Source of the DNA: Aquibacillus koreensis
GTDB lineage: Bacteria; Bacillota; Bacilli; Bacillales; Amphibacillaceae
Direction: 5' to 3'
Length of the DNA stretch: 64,000 nt
Assembly (NCBI RefSeq): GCF_025154055.1
Contig: NZ_JAOALK010000041.1
Coordinates: 102,808-166,807 of the forward strand
This document shows positions 18,203-28,054 of the stretch, in pieces (the stretch's first letter is position 1; each line of letters opens with the position of its first letter). The position numbers were made by a program, and so were the translations under genes. Below the pieces are notes generated by a model that did not search any database, was not told the origin of the DNA, and saw only the letters and a list, made by a program, of their open reading frames with translations.

Positions 18203-18245
18203 TATCATCACTCCAATTTAACGCCCTAACTATAGAGCTTGGTTA

Positions 18246-19526
18246 TTAATCTATTAAACGCTTTTGTACCGCACGAGCGTGACCATCTAATCTCTCTTCA
18301 GTTGCAATATTAACAACATGACTTGATGCTTCTTTTAATGCTTGTTGTGTATAGTATAAGAATGTCGTTTTCTTAATAAAGTCATCAACGGATAGTCCAG
18401 ATGAAAACTTTGCTGTTCCAGAAGTAGGTAATACATGGTTAGGACCCGCATAATAGTCGCCTAATGCTTCAGGTGTATAATTCCCTAGGAAAACGGATCC
18501 AGCATTTTTGATTTTCCCTAAGTAGTTAAGTGGATCTGCTAACTGGATTTCCAAATGTTCTGGTGCTAATTGGTTTACAAGATCAAATGCTTGATCCAAG
18601 TCATTCACCAATACCGTTGCACTCTTATGAAGAAGCGCCTGTTCAGCAATGGCTTTTCTCGGTAGGTCTGCACATTGTTTCACTAACTCTGCGTTTGTTT
18701 CTTCTATCATCGTTTGGGAAGTTGCAAATAAAAATGCTCTAGCATTCTCATCATGTTCTGCCTGGGCAATTAAATCCGCTGCTATATAGGCAGGTACAGC
18801 TGTTTCATCAGCAATAATAGCAACCTCTGATGGACCTGCAATCATATCAATCCCCACATCACCATAGACAAGAGATTTTGCCGCAGCTACATAAGCATTT
18901 CCTGGTCCTACAATTTTATCTACGGAAGGAATAGACTCTGTTCCGTAAGCTAGTGCCGCAACCGCCTGAATGCCACCAATTTTATAAATGGTAGCCACAC
19001 CAGCAATATCTGCTGCAACGGACAAGATTGGTGCGATTTGTTCACCATCCCTAGCTGGAGTTACCATGATTACCTCCTCTACACCTGCAAGTACTGCTGG
19101 AATTGCGTTCATTAAGACAGATGATGGATAACAGGCTGTTCCACCAGGCACGTAAATTCCAACACGCTCAATCGGACGGTACAACTGACCAGATACAATA
19201 TTTTCATCCACGTTCATAAAACGAGAGGATTGTAGTTGTTTTTCATGAAAAGCTCGAATATTTTTTGCAGCCTTTTGAAGTGATTCTATTGTCTTTTGAT
19301 CTACTTGTTCCCAAGCATCTTTTCGCTCTGATTCAGACACTTCCAAATTATGTGGTACGAATCCGTCAAACTTTTCTACGTACTTCTTTAATGCTTGATC
19401 CCCATTACTTCTAATATCATCGATAACTTCTTTTGCTGTTCGAATCACCCGGTCGTCTTGCTGACTAACATTTTTTTTTGACAGAAACGTTTCCTTAAAT
19501 GACTCTATAGAAAATGCAGGTATCAC
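18246..19526 (-). CDS. hisD: Histidinol dehydrogenase
   Basis: HisD (426 residues) oxidises histidinol to histidine in two NAD-dependent steps. The signature IVGPGNAYVAAAKSLVYGDVGIDMIAGPSEV (about 215-245, cited by its ends IVGPGN and AGPSEV) holds residues around the zinc/NAD site. QAEHDENARAF and GDYYAGPNHVLPTSG carry the other zinc-ligand and catalytic histidines. GTG start overlaps the hisG TGA by 4 nt. Confidence 0.98.
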   Translation of the reverse strand: MIPAFSIESFKETFLSKKNVSQQDDRVIRTAKEVIDDIRSNGDQALKKYVEKFDGFVPHNLEVSESERKDAWEQVDQKTIESLQKAAKNIRAFHEKQLQSSRFMNVDENIVSGQLYRPIERVGIYVPGGTACYPSSVLMNAIPAVLAGVEEVIMVTPARDGEQIAPILSVAADIAGVATIYKIGGIQAVAALAYGTESIPSVDKIVGPGNAYVAAAKSLVYGDVGIDMIAGPSEVAIIADETAVPAYIAADLIAQAEHDENARAFLFATSQTMIEETNAELVKQCADLPRKAIAEQALLHKSATVLVNDLDQAFDLVNQLAPEHLEIQLADPLNYLGKIKNAGSVFLGNYTPEALGDYYAGPNHVLPTSGTAKFSSGLSVDDFIKKTTFLYYTQQALKEASSHVVNIATEERLDGHARAVQKRLID

Positions 19527-20143
19527 TTTACGGCAACTCCTTTCTGTAAAGCCTCAATTACCGGTGCTAACAAATCACGCTTAATTTTTAATGATGAACG
19601 ATTAGCGATACAACGGGCACTAAATTCCATAAATGACTCTTTGACGATTAGACCATTTTCCTTTAGCGTGTTTCCCGTTTCAACAATATCAACAATGCCA
19701 TCAGCTAAACCAAGGATAGGCGCTAATTCAACTGACCCCTCAAGTTTTACAATATCTACGGATTCGCCTTTCTCTTTGAAAAACGCCTTCGTAATATTCG
19801 TGTATTTACTAGCAATACATCTTTTTCTTTCTGGCCATTCTTTGCCTTCTTCCACCGCAAGTGCCATGCGGCAATTCCCAAATGGTAAAGGTAATAAATT
19901 ATATACGTCCGGTTGAAATTCAGCTAAAATATCTTCACCAACAATCCCTAGATCAGCAATTCCATGCTCCACATAGGTCGTAACATCAACGCCTTTGGCA
20001 AACACAAACTGAAAGTCATCCGTCTCCACACGTAGTTTTCGACCTTTATTAATTAATGGTTCTATATCATAGTTTAACGACTGAAAAAACTCTAAAAATT
20101 GTTTTTCTATTCTACCTTTTGTTAAAGCAATACACGGCTTCAT
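19523..20143 (-). CDS. hisG: ATP phosphoribosyltransferase, short form
   Basis: The committed enzyme of histidine synthesis. At 206 residues it is the short form, lacking the C-terminal regulatory domain, so it needs HisZ for activity and feedback control; hisZ is directly upstream and overlaps by 4 nt. Recognisable parts are ALTKGRIEKQFLEFF, GIADLGIVGEDIL and the PRPP loop DGIVDIVETGNTLKENGL. Confidence 0.98.
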   Translation of the reverse strand: MKPCIALTKGRIEKQFLEFFQSLNYDIEPLINKGRKLRVETDDFQFVFAKGVDVTTYVEHGIADLGIVGEDILAEFQPDVYNLLPLPFGNCRMALAVEEGKEWPERKRCIASKYTNITKAFFKEKGESVDIVKLEGSVELAPILGLADGIVDIVETGNTLKENGLIVKESFMEFSARCIANRSSLKIKRDLLAPVIEALQKGVAVK

Positions 20144-21264
20144 CTTTCCACCACCTTATACTCATTATGTTCTTCTATAACTTCTAAAACCTTGTCAAAT
20201 CGGTCTTCATCAGTAAGATTATATTGAATATCTACGATTGCATTATCAAAAGAAGTTCGAAGTTTCTCTGCAAATGCATGTGACTGCTCGGATGCTACAA
20301 TACAAATCTTTTGCCTGTCATTTTCAATGATTAGGTTATCTGCTAGCACATCGACGTCAAATGCTAAGCCGACCGCTGAAATACTTTCATCGAATTGTTC
20401 ATATAATTTGTCATAACGTCCACCAGAAAAGCACGTATTCCCGTTACTTCTAATAAAACCTCTAAACATAATGCCACAGTAATAAGGCAAATTCTTTACT
20501 CTGCCTAGATCCACTAATACATCCGGTACACCGAGTTCTTGTAAAAGAACAGCTAATTGTTTCATATGTTTTAGTATTCCTAGTAAAATTTCTTGATCAC
20601 GCCACAAGTCTTCATATTTTTCAATTACATCAATGGAACCAAAGGCGTCAACCAATTGTGTTAGTTCATTAGCAACCTCTTCATGACCATTTGTAATTGC
20701 AATTTGATATACTTCATCTCTTCGTTTATCATGCATAGCTTCGCGTAGTTTCTCCAACTCACTATCCGTTAAGTTAAGATGGGACGTAAGCTCATCAAAA
20801 ATTCCCGTATGTCCTAACTCTATTAAATAATCGTTAATCTCCAACTCATCTAAATAGTTAACTGCAGTTAATAAACATTCGCTCTCACCTAAAAATGACG
20901 ATGTATGTACAATTTCAACCCCTGCTTGCCTGCTCTCCATGCCTGCTTTATCACTACGGAATACAGAACCCTGGTAGGACCATTTTAATTGAGAAGGGTG
21001 CTGATTTACTAGCGCTCGAGCAATCGCAGTTGTCCAATCAGGTCGAAGAACTTCTATCTCACCATCGCGATTAAACCATTTCAACATATTTTGTAATTCC
21101 ATCCCTGCATATTGGTTCGTAAACGTCGTTGCATATTCTACTACAGGCGTTGAAATTTGTTTATAGTTTCTGTTAGCTGTTACGTTTCCAAATATCTCAT
21201 AAGCCTTTGAGCGACTTATCAATCTTTTTCCGATCTCATCTTGACTCCCTGCTGGTAAAAACAT
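20140..21264 (-). CDS. hisZ: ATP phosphoribosyltransferase regulatory subunit
   Basis: HisZ resembles the catalytic core of histidyl-tRNA synthetase but does not charge tRNA; it partners short HisG. From the ATG at 21264 it has 374 residues, starting MFLPAGSQDEIGKR. Motif-2-like LRPDWTTAIARALV and the HisRS-like FIRSNGNTCFSGGRYDKLY are visible. The frame extends 10 codons upstream to 21294, but that stretch is poorly conserved in style. It is the first gene of the eight-gene his operon; hisC is not in this window. Confidence 0.95.
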   Translation of the reverse strand: MFLPAGSQDEIGKRLISRSKAYEIFGNVTANRNYKQISTPVVEYATTFTNQYAGMELQNMLKWFNRDGEIEVLRPDWTTAIARALVNQHPSQLKWSYQGSVFRSDKAGMESRQAGVEIVHTSSFLGESECLLTAVNYLDELEINDYLIELGHTGIFDELTSHLNLTDSELEKLREAMHDKRRDEVYQIAITNGHEEVANELTQLVDAFGSIDVIEKYEDLWRDQEILLGILKHMKQLAVLLQELGVPDVLVDLGRVKNLPYYCGIMFRGFIRSNGNTCFSGGRYDKLYEQFDESISAVGLAFDVDVLADNLIIENDRQKICIVASEQSHAFAEKLRTSFDNAIVDIQYNLTDEDRFDKVLEVIEEHNEYKVVER

Positions 21265-21300
21265 GTATTCACATCCCTGTCCATTCTTTATCACTGTACC

Positions 21301-21318
21301 ACTTTACCACAGTAAAGT
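21301..21318. promoter_or_regulatory. Perfect 7-bp dyad in the his leader (possible operator)
   Basis: ACTTTAC-CACA-GTAAAGT lies 17 nt downstream of the his -10 element and 36 nt upstream of the hisZ start. Its position suits a repressor operator or an RNA hairpin, but there is no T-run, and no T-box or leader peptide rich in His codons. The cognate regulator is unknown. Confidence 0.45.
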
Positions 21319-21334
21319 ATTTCGCTTGATTTTC

Positions 21335-21363
21335 ATTTTACACAATGACACTTACCAAGTCAA
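21335..21363 (-). promoter_or_regulatory. Sigma-A promoter of the his operon
   Basis: On the minus strand TTGACT (21358-21363) and TAAAAT (21335-21340) are separated by exactly 17 nt, 71 nt upstream of the hisZ start. Confidence 0.75.
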
Positions 21364-21467
21364 CCATTCTAAAATGGTTTGCACTATAAATGACAACCTC
21401 TTTCTTATATAATATACTAACATCAGTTTTTTTTCTAAAATTCGCACAATATAAAGGAGAATTCGAC

Positions 21468-22304
21468 ATGGTTTTGCACGGGGATTTTCATATTCATACA
21501 AATTTTTGTCCACATGGTTCTAAAGATGACATGGAATCGTATGTTGTTACTGCAATAAATAAAGGAATGAAATCAATTTCTTTTACGGAACATGCGCCAC
21601 TTCCAAAAGCTTTTCAAGATCCAACGCCCGAAAAAGATAGTGCCATGAAATGGGAAGATATAGATGCCTATTTTGACGAGGCAAACCGGTTAAAAAGGCT
21701 TTATGAAAACAAATTGCAAATAAATGTAGGGTTTGAGGTTGACTATATTGTTGGTTTCGAAGGTGAAACAATGGAATTTCTAAATAAATATGGTCCTATT
21801 ATTGAAGATGCTATCTTGTCGGTGCATATGTTACAGGCACCTAATGGAGAATATGCCTGTGTTGACTTTAGTGCAGATGAATTTGAAAGAATTATCAAGT
21901 TATTCGGCTCAGTTGAACAAGTATATGCTTGTTATTATGACACGGTAAAGCAAGCAGTCCAATCTGATCTAGGCACTTGCAAACCAATGCGTATCGGTCA
22001 CCTCACGTTAATTGAAAAATTCTCCAAGCTATACCCGAGTAAAAAAGACTTTCGTGAAAAAATTATGGAATTACTTGGATTAATAAAAAAGAAAAACCTC
22101 CAGTTAGACATAAATACTGCTGGACTTTACAAAGAGTATTGTGGTCTTACTTACCCTAATCCGGGTATTATGCAGCAAGCTAAGGAAATGAGCATCCCCA
22201 TGGTGATAGGTTCTGATAGTCATACAAGTAAGCATATCGGGAGAGGGTTTGAGTTACTTCCAGATCACATGGAGTTTGTTGCGCCAGATAATATCAGAAA
22301 TTAA
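21468..22304 (+). CDS. hisK: Histidinol-phosphatase, PHP family
   Basis: A 278-residue PHP-superfamily phosphatase that removes phosphate from histidinol phosphate, the step before HisD. Metal-ligand motifs are HGDFHIHTNFCPHG at the N-terminus, SFTEHAP, VGFEVDY, RIGHLTLIEKF and MVIGSDSHTSKHIG near the C-terminus. The frame is open from 21390, but AAAGGAG sits 8 nt before the ATG at 21468 and the protein then starts at the conserved strand. Being divergent from hisZ and supplying the missing activity ties it to the operon. B. subtilis calls it hisJ/hisK. Confidence 0.94.
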   Translation: MVLHGDFHIHTNFCPHGSKDDMESYVVTAINKGMKSISFTEHAPLPKAFQDPTPEKDSAMKWEDIDAYFDEANRLKRLYENKLQINVGFEVDYIVGFEGETMEFLNKYGPIIEDAILSVHMLQAPNGEYACVDFSADEFERIIKLFGSVEQVYACYYDTVKQAVQSDLGTCKPMRIGHLTLIEKFSKLYPSKKDFREKIMELLGLIKKKNLQLDINTAGLYKEYCGLTYPNPGIMQQAKEMSIPMVIGSDSHTSKHIGRGFELLPDHMEFVAPDNIRN

Positions 22305-22390
22305 TGATTTTTATACAATCAATCGTTTAGAAAACACTTGTTAACGTATGTTTCCTGTATGATTTTACTTTCATTCAGTTATCAATCCGT

Positions 22391-23005
22391 CTAATCTAAA
22401 TTCTTTTCTGGTTTTTCTACATGTTTCCTATTTCTCACCTCCGTAAATATGTTATCTGACATATTTGTTGGAGGTGTTGTGTTATCTGTAGGCGGATTCA
22501 ATTGATAGGATTCCATTAGTGATTTCAACATTTGGATATCTTCTTTCGTAGCATATTGTTGTTCAGGTTTTAACATGTACCCTAGCTGACCATTTGATTC
22601 GATTGTTGCCCATTGTAAATCACTAATTTTACCAATATTTTGTTGTCTCAATCGCACCTCCAGCATATCGACAGTTAACCTTAGCTTTTTAAGATTTTGT
22701 TCATTGATTCGTCCATTTTCAACAACGATAAATGACTTTCCATAAATAAAAGTCTCCATTTTATTCGATTTAAGAACGAGATACTCAATTAAGATAAGTG
22801 TAATGACCATTAAAAGTGTTATGACCATTGTAATCCAAATGTTCCGATCACCAACAGGTTGAATAATTAATGAACCTACTGCGATCATCATCACCGTTTG
22901 AGCAACAGTAAGTTGAGAAATTGATTTTCTCCCAGCTAACCTTAAAATAAGCACGCCTCCAATGACAATGACTATCGCTTTCCATATGAAATGAAAATCC
23001 AACAT
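22391..23005 (-). CDS. DUF421 membrane protein (YetF-like)
   Basis: A 204-residue protein of the DUF421 family. Three N-terminal membrane segments (about 1-80: HFIWKAIVIVIGGVLILRLAG, QTVMMIAVGSLIIQPVG, MVITLLMVITLILIEYLVL) precede a cytosolic domain with the family motif LRLTVDMLEVRLRQQNI and the late segment ATIESNGQLGYMLKP. The ATG at 23005 follows AAAGGGGGAG; the frame extends a further 24 codons upstream without a site. YetF-type proteins have been placed in the spore membrane in Bacillus; the biochemical role is unknown. Confidence 0.85.
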   Translation of the reverse strand: MLDFHFIWKAIVIVIGGVLILRLAGRKSISQLTVAQTVMMIAVGSLIIQPVGDRNIWITMVITLLMVITLILIEYLVLKSNKMETFIYGKSFIVVENGRINEQNLKKLRLTVDMLEVRLRQQNIGKISDLQWATIESNGQLGYMLKPEQQYATKEDIQMLKSLMESYQLNPPTDNTTPPTNMSDNIFTEVRNRKHVEKPEKNLD

Positions 23006-23204
23006 TACTCCCCCTTTTGCAGAACTATAATACTTTTTATCGCTCCACAACTCTATTTTGAATTCTATAAGTAACAATTAACTTCAGTGATTCGATATTT
23101 ATATCTTGCTAAAAAGCAAGCAAAAATATTCCTGAATTGGAAGAAGGGTACCTTACTTCAGTGTTTCAAAGAATTATAAAACTAGGGGAAATTAAACAAA
23201 AAAT

Positions 23205-23238
23205 AGAGATGCAAATCACTAATGTGATTTGCATCTCT
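23205..23238 (-). terminator. Terminator of the small DUF4025-like gene
   Basis: A perfect 15-bp stem, AGAGATGCAAATCAC / GTGATTTGCATCTCT, with a 4-nt loop, followed by a T-rich tail on the minus strand. Confidence 0.92.
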
Positions 23239-23247
23239 TTAGTACAG

Positions 23248-23424
23248 TTATTTTTTATCTAACTTTTGATCAATCGCACCTTCAAAATAATCGTCTCCAA
23301 CTTGTTCATGTGTTTCAGCTAATCCTTGCTCAATTTGTGTCTTCCCTTGATAATCCTTTGGTTCAAAGCTTTTTTCCGCTACCTTTTTACTATCTTCTAG
23401 AGTCACTTTATTTTTATTGTCCAC
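23248..23424 (-). CDS. Small hydrophilic protein, DUF4025/YozQ-like
   Basis: A 58-residue protein read from GTG at 23424, 6 nt after a perfect AAGGAGG, ending before its own strong terminator. The middle, EPKDYQGKTQIEQGLAETHE, matches the pattern I recall for DUF4025 proteins such as B. subtilis YozQ. It is charged and has no membrane segment or cysteine. The function is unknown; small proteins of this kind are often expressed during sporulation or stress. It is a single-gene unit. Confidence 0.75.
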   Translation of the reverse strand: MDNKNKVTLEDSKKVAEKSFEPKDYQGKTQIEQGLAETHEQVGDDYFEGAIDQKLDKK

Positions 23425-23587
23425 TGTAATCCTCCTTGCATCATTAATACTTGTTCAGAAGTATTATTTGTAAGTAGGACATTTTCATGCTCTTCATATA
23501 AAGTTAGATGACTTGCCACAATTCATACTCTTTTTATCGATTTGCCCAAAAGGATTATCTGCTTATAAAAAAGGATTTAAAGTAATT

Positions 23588-26500
23588 TCATTGTTCAAAG
23601 TTACGTATGATTGCTTCTATGTGATCCTTAGCACTTTGTAACTTATCCACATCCATTCCTTCCGTTAGTGAATGATATATGCCTTCAAAATAGGTATCAA
23701 TCGCACCTTGTGCATGATCTCGTATCAGGTTACAAAAATCTGACCATCCTTCTCGATAGTACGATTGCATATAAGCATTATTTTGTGCTATATACACTTC
23801 TACTAACGGACTTATGCTACTCCAAAGTTCATCCTTCATTACTTCTTTTTCATTTTTTTCAAAGAAGGATTTTGTATTTTTAAAGGTAGCTAACGCTTTC
23901 TGAAAATTCCCTCGATTTGCATCTTGAAAAGCCTGATCAAAATTCGGAGTTTCAAATTGATACGATTCCGGTTGTGGTAAAGCTAAGTCTGGTTCTACTT
24001 TTTTAGAACGTTGATCTAACAAGGCATTAAATTCTCTTGCTCTCTCATTGATAAAAGCCTCTATTCGTAAAGAGACAGCTCTTAATTCTTCTGCAAGTTC
24101 AATGCCAATGGCATGTAATAAGTGAGATAAACATTTATCAAGTTCAACTTTTGCTTGTTTCCCATTACTTTGGATTGTTGATGGGTTAAAAGCTTGTTTA
24201 AATCGATCACCAAATTGAATGGATAACCGCTCATGAACATAATATAACTGCTTATCAATTTTTTGATCTATTCCTTTTGCAAGGGTACTGGAATCTTCTT
24301 CTTTAATCACTTCTTTAACACTTTGTTCCTTACCTTTGTATGAAGAAAGTAACGCTTGCTTTTCATCATTATTTAATTGTGCTGAATAAATATACTTTTC
24401 TAGTTGTGTGTGTGAACGATTGATGTCATACAAAGCAGATTGAATTAATATCTGCATTAAATCCTGATTGATAAATGAATCAAAATCCTTTTCGAATTGC
24501 TTGATTCCTGATTGATGATCATGATCATTTGCTTGTTTTTCCTTTAATGCTAAATGGCTTGATAAGGCATACATTTTTGGATTTGTTACACCATAGATTT
24601 GCAATTGTTCACGAACATACGTTTTCACCAACTCTAACTCTTCTTCATCTTTGGCAAGATCTGCTGCATTAACGATAAAGAACATTTTATCAAGACTAAA
24701 CGCATCTTTCACACGCCCTAGTTGCATTAAAAAAGTTCGATCTGCTTGTGTAAAAGCATGATTGTAATAAGTTACAAACAGAATCGCGTCCGCTTGTTTA
24801 ATGTATTGAAATGCGACATCTGTGTGACGTGCATTGACCGAATCCGCACCAGGGGTATCTACGAGTGTGATCCCTTGTCTTGTAAGTGCACAGTCATAAT
24901 ATAACTCCATCCACTCTACATAGCACGCCAGCGACTCCTTTGAAACATAAGTAGACAATTCTTCAAAAGAGATGGTTATTTCTCGTCCTAGGTTAGAAAA
25001 CAGTTGATCATATCCTTCTAAAACCGCATGCAAGAAAGAGCGTTGCTTTTGTGTAATCGTTTGGACTTGTAATAGCTCTTTCGCAATTTTGTCTATTTGT
25101 CCATCCAAATGCTCTTGATCTTCATACATAATGGATTGGATATCTGTAAGGATCGTTCTCTTATCCTTTACTTTCACCACTACTGTTTTATTTTTGTAAT
25201 TGTCTGTTGGTGCACTTATTTTATTTATCGCTGCAGTAGTAGGATTAGGTGAAACTGGTAATACACTCTCTCCCATTAGTGCATTGGAGAAGGATGATTT
25301 ACCAGCACTAAATGCTCCAAATAGAGCTACCGTATATTGTCTATTCTCTAATCGTTGCTTTTTCTGCATTAAATCTTTTTCAATCGTTTGCAGTCCAGGT
25401 AGCAAGTGTAACTGATTTAAGGTTAATTCAATGTGTTTTATAGCTGTATCTACATTGACTACAGACTCTCGCACATTTCGTGTGTCTTTCTTTCCACCTT
25501 GCTCAAATGCTTCTGTAACATCGTCCGTATCTTCTTTAGGTGGAACAGGACTTAAAGAAACTTCATTCTCTCTATTTTCAATAACTTTTCTTACTTCTTT
25601 AACCAGAGAATTATTTGGTAATTTATCCTGTAACAGGGCATTCAATTTTGCATGATATGCATTTAACTTCTCATCAATTTGAGATAATTCTGTCTCAACT
25701 GCCTGCATCTTGGTAAGTAAATCAAGTTGATCTTTAAGCTTTTGTATCTTACCTTGCACTTGTTCCTGTTTTTCTTCCATCATCAATTCTCTTATTAAAA
25801 AACTTGCCTCTTGCGCTTTCCTCTTCACTTCATTCGCAATATCATCTGTATAAACTAATAGATATTCACCAGTCATTCCAGCACCTGTTTTGATCAGGTC
25901 GACTAACGATTCCTTCTCAAAAGGCACTTGCAAAGCCTGTATATGATGGATTATTTTTGGATTCGTAATATCATTTTCTTTTGCGAATGTCGATAATTTT
26001 TCTCTAATTTTCCATTCTAGAGAAGCATCAATGACTGGTTTTAACGCATCATAAAACGCGTCTAAACGTGTTTGACGTTCCACATCAACCTTTTTCTTCG
26101 TCGATAGCAATCCTACCTTAAAGCCATCCTGGTATGATTTCAATAAAGCATCTGCATGTTCTCGGACTTCAAATGGCATTAAATAGGCATTTTGCAAGGT
26201 AGTGTTTATCAATGATTTTAATCCACTTTCAACAATTTTCGGTATTTCTTCTAACTGGCTCATTTCACTTTCAAGGTGGTTTTGATCACCATGCGGAAGA
26301 CGAGGTTTAAGCTCGTTTAACACATTTTCTAACGATTCTTTTTGTTCCTCGTATTGTAGGGCTACCCAATCCAAATGTTTCTCAATTAGTACTTGTAATG
26401 ATTTTTGAATGGTTTCCTCTATGCGATCAACGTGGTTGGTCATTAACTGCTGAAATTCCTGCTTTAACTTACTGTACTGATTGTTAGGTGCTTGTAAGTC

Positions 26501-27217
26501 TTTTAAAGATGTATAAAAGGTATGCTTTGGATGAATACCCCACTCAGCAAAAACATGATTCACACTATCTTTAAACTGCTTAAAAGTAAGCTCATGATCA
26601 CTATGCTTATCAATTTGATTAATAACGACATAGGTGGGTATTCCTTGTATTTCCAAATCTCTAAGAAACGTTAAATTAACTTCCGATTGAACATGGTTAT
26701 AATCCATCACATAAAAAACAACATCTACTGTGTGTAAGGATGATTCAGTCATGATTCTGTCAGCATCATTAGATGAATCAATTCCAGGTGTATCTAAAAT
26801 AGCTACATCATTTGGTATAATGCTTGTTTTTTTATTGATTTCTACTTTATTTATTGAATCGCCATCTTTGCAAAACTGTTTGATTTGATTTAAATCATAA
26901 GGTTCTTTGTATTCAACTGGATTTTCCTGATTAAAATATACTTTAGCATAGCCCCCACCAGATGTGATTTTCACCACATTTGCACTCGTTGGAATAGGAC
27001 TATTTGGAAGGATCTCCTCTTCTAAAAGATGATTAATCATACTTGATTTTCCTGCTGAAAAGTGTCCTGCAAAACATAGAACAAGTTCATTACGATCAAA
27101 TTTCTCTAAAAGGTCTAATGCTTTATTTGCTTGTGTTACGTGCTCTGATTTCATAAATTCATCATACAGTGCAGCGATTTGACTTGCTTCAACTAGTTTT
27201 GTAACAGAAGAAATCAT
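23588..27217 (-). CDS. dynA: Double dynamin-like GTPase DynA
   Basis: A 1209-residue fusion of two bacterial dynamins, as in B. subtilis DynA (YpbR). GTPase 1 has its P-loop GHFSAGKSS at 51-59 and the G3 motif VAILDTPGIDSS; G4 is VVINQIDKHSD. GTPase 2 has GAFSAGKSS at 634-642, TLVDTPGADSV, and IVNAADLAKDE. Long helical regions follow each GTPase and form the stalks, with hydrophobic patches (DLIKTGAGMTGEYLLVY; LLHAIGIELAEEL) that may insert in lipid. Family knowledge places DynA at the membrane, in nucleotide-independent tethering, fusion and phage or antibiotic stress tolerance. It is a single gene. Confidence 0.95.
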   Translation of the reverse strand: MISSVTKLVEASQIAALYDEFMKSEHVTQANKALDLLEKFDRNELVLCFAGHFSAGKSSMINHLLEEEILPNSPIPTSANVVKITSGGGYAKVYFNQENPVEYKEPYDLNQIKQFCKDGDSINKVEINKKTSIIPNDVAILDTPGIDSSNDADRIMTESSLHTVDVVFYVMDYNHVQSEVNLTFLRDLEIQGIPTYVVINQIDKHSDHELTFKQFKDSVNHVFAEWGIHPKHTFYTSLKDLQAPNNQYSKLKQEFQQLMTNHVDRIEETIQKSLQVLIEKHLDWVALQYEEQKESLENVLNELKPRLPHGDQNHLESEMSQLEEIPKIVESGLKSLINTTLQNAYLMPFEVREHADALLKSYQDGFKVGLLSTKKKVDVERQTRLDAFYDALKPVIDASLEWKIREKLSTFAKENDITNPKIIHHIQALQVPFEKESLVDLIKTGAGMTGEYLLVYTDDIANEVKRKAQEASFLIRELMMEEKQEQVQGKIQKLKDQLDLLTKMQAVETELSQIDEKLNAYHAKLNALLQDKLPNNSLVKEVRKVIENRENEVSLSPVPPKEDTDDVTEAFEQGGKKDTRNVRESVVNVDTAIKHIELTLNQLHLLPGLQTIEKDLMQKKQRLENRQYTVALFGAFSAGKSSFSNALMGESVLPVSPNPTTAAINKISAPTDNYKNKTVVVKVKDKRTILTDIQSIMYEDQEHLDGQIDKIAKELLQVQTITQKQRSFLHAVLEGYDQLFSNLGREITISFEELSTYVSKESLACYVEWMELYYDCALTRQGITLVDTPGADSVNARHTDVAFQYIKQADAILFVTYYNHAFTQADRTFLMQLGRVKDAFSLDKMFFIVNAADLAKDEEELELVKTYVREQLQIYGVTNPKMYALSSHLALKEKQANDHDHQSGIKQFEKDFDSFINQDLMQILIQSALYDINRSHTQLEKYIYSAQLNNDEKQALLSSYKGKEQSVKEVIKEEDSSTLAKGIDQKIDKQLYYVHERLSIQFGDRFKQAFNPSTIQSNGKQAKVELDKCLSHLLHAIGIELAEELRAVSLRIEAFINERAREFNALLDQRSKKVEPDLALPQPESYQFETPNFDQAFQDANRGNFQKALATFKNTKSFFEKNEKEVMKDELWSSISPLVEVYIAQNNAYMQSYYREGWSDFCNLIRDHAQGAIDTYFEGIYHSLTEGMDVDKLQSAKDHIEAIIRNFEQ

Positions 27218-27386
27218 AGTGGATGTTACCCCTTTGTCTGAATATTCTCTCGTCTATTATACGGTTTTCGGGTTATAGTTGCTAGTTATTACTCTAAGTG
27301 CAGGAAGCGTCCGTTCTTACGATGGTCAGAGATTTAAACGATGCAAGCTTGTATGATAGTCTCGTCAAAATATTTTTAAAAAAAAT

Positions 27387-27409
27387 AAAACAGCACAAAC
27401 GACTGTTTT
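27387..27409 (-). terminator. Terminator of the flavin reductase gene
   Basis: AAAACAG / CTGTTTT with a 9-nt loop, then a long T run on the minus strand, directly after the stop at 27414. Confidence 0.75.
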
Positions 27410-27413
27410 ACTT

Positions 27414-27878
27414 CTACTCCTTATCAACTTTGCGATATTTTCCATTATAGTAAAGGATGGGATTACCTTCTTTTACTTCAATGGACGTAACTTCTGCAAT
27501 AAAAATCATATGGTCTCCCGCTGGTACCATTTCATCCACTTTACAAGACATTGTTACTAGTGCATCCTTTAAAACAGGAATATTATTTACATCCTTATAT
27601 TCTATCTCTTTATCTGCAGCTTTTTGTTTTGCAAGTATCATGGAAATATCTTTTTGATCTTCTAATAATATGCTAATCCCAAATTCCTTTGTATCTTGAA
27701 TTAATTGATACATACTAGCCTTTTCGTCGATAGAAATAGCAATTAATTTAGGATCTAAAGATACGGACATGAATGCATTAACTGTCATGCCGTGGATGAC
27801 ATTGTTATGTCTAATGGTAACAATATTAATACCAGTTGCGAACTTGCTCATAGCCTGTCGAAACAATTTATTATCCAT
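27414..27878 (-). CDS. Flavin reductase-like FMN-binding protein
   Basis: A 154-residue split-barrel protein of the flavin reductase (HpaC/SnaC-like) family. The N-terminal LFRQAMSKFATGINIVTI, the GMTVNAFMSVSLDPKLIAISI block and the end HMIFIAEVTSIEVKEGNPILYYNGKYRK are diagnostic. Such enzymes reduce free FMN or FAD with NAD(P)H for a partner monooxygenase. No monooxygenase is adjacent. AAAAGGGG precedes the ATG. Confidence 0.9.
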   Translation of the reverse strand: MDNKLFRQAMSKFATGINIVTIRHNNVIHGMTVNAFMSVSLDPKLIAISIDEKASMYQLIQDTKEFGISILLEDQKDISMILAKQKAADKEIEYKDVNNIPVLKDALVTMSCKVDEMVPAGDHMIFIAEVTSIEVKEGNPILYYNGKYRKVDKE

Positions 27879-27996
27879 GTATATAGATCCCCTTTTACTC
27901 TCATGTACTACTAAAGAATATCACTTTCCCAAGGCATTTCCTAGAAAAAAGCATATACAAATAGCATATGAAGAGTTCCGTTATTTTTTTCATAAA

Positions 27997-28032
27997 AAAA
28001 CTGACATCATCCACAAAGGAAATGTCAGTTTT
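27997..28032 (-). terminator. Terminator of parE-parC
   Basis: AAAACTGACAT / ATGTCAGTTTT with a 14-nt loop, followed by seven T's on the minus strand. Confidence 0.88.
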
Positions 28033-28054
28033 AGTTTACATAATATAATTATAA

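Noticed and set aside
23229..23429. 66-codon plus-strand ORF
   Set aside because: Antisense of the DUF4025-like gene, which has a perfect ribosome site and terminator.
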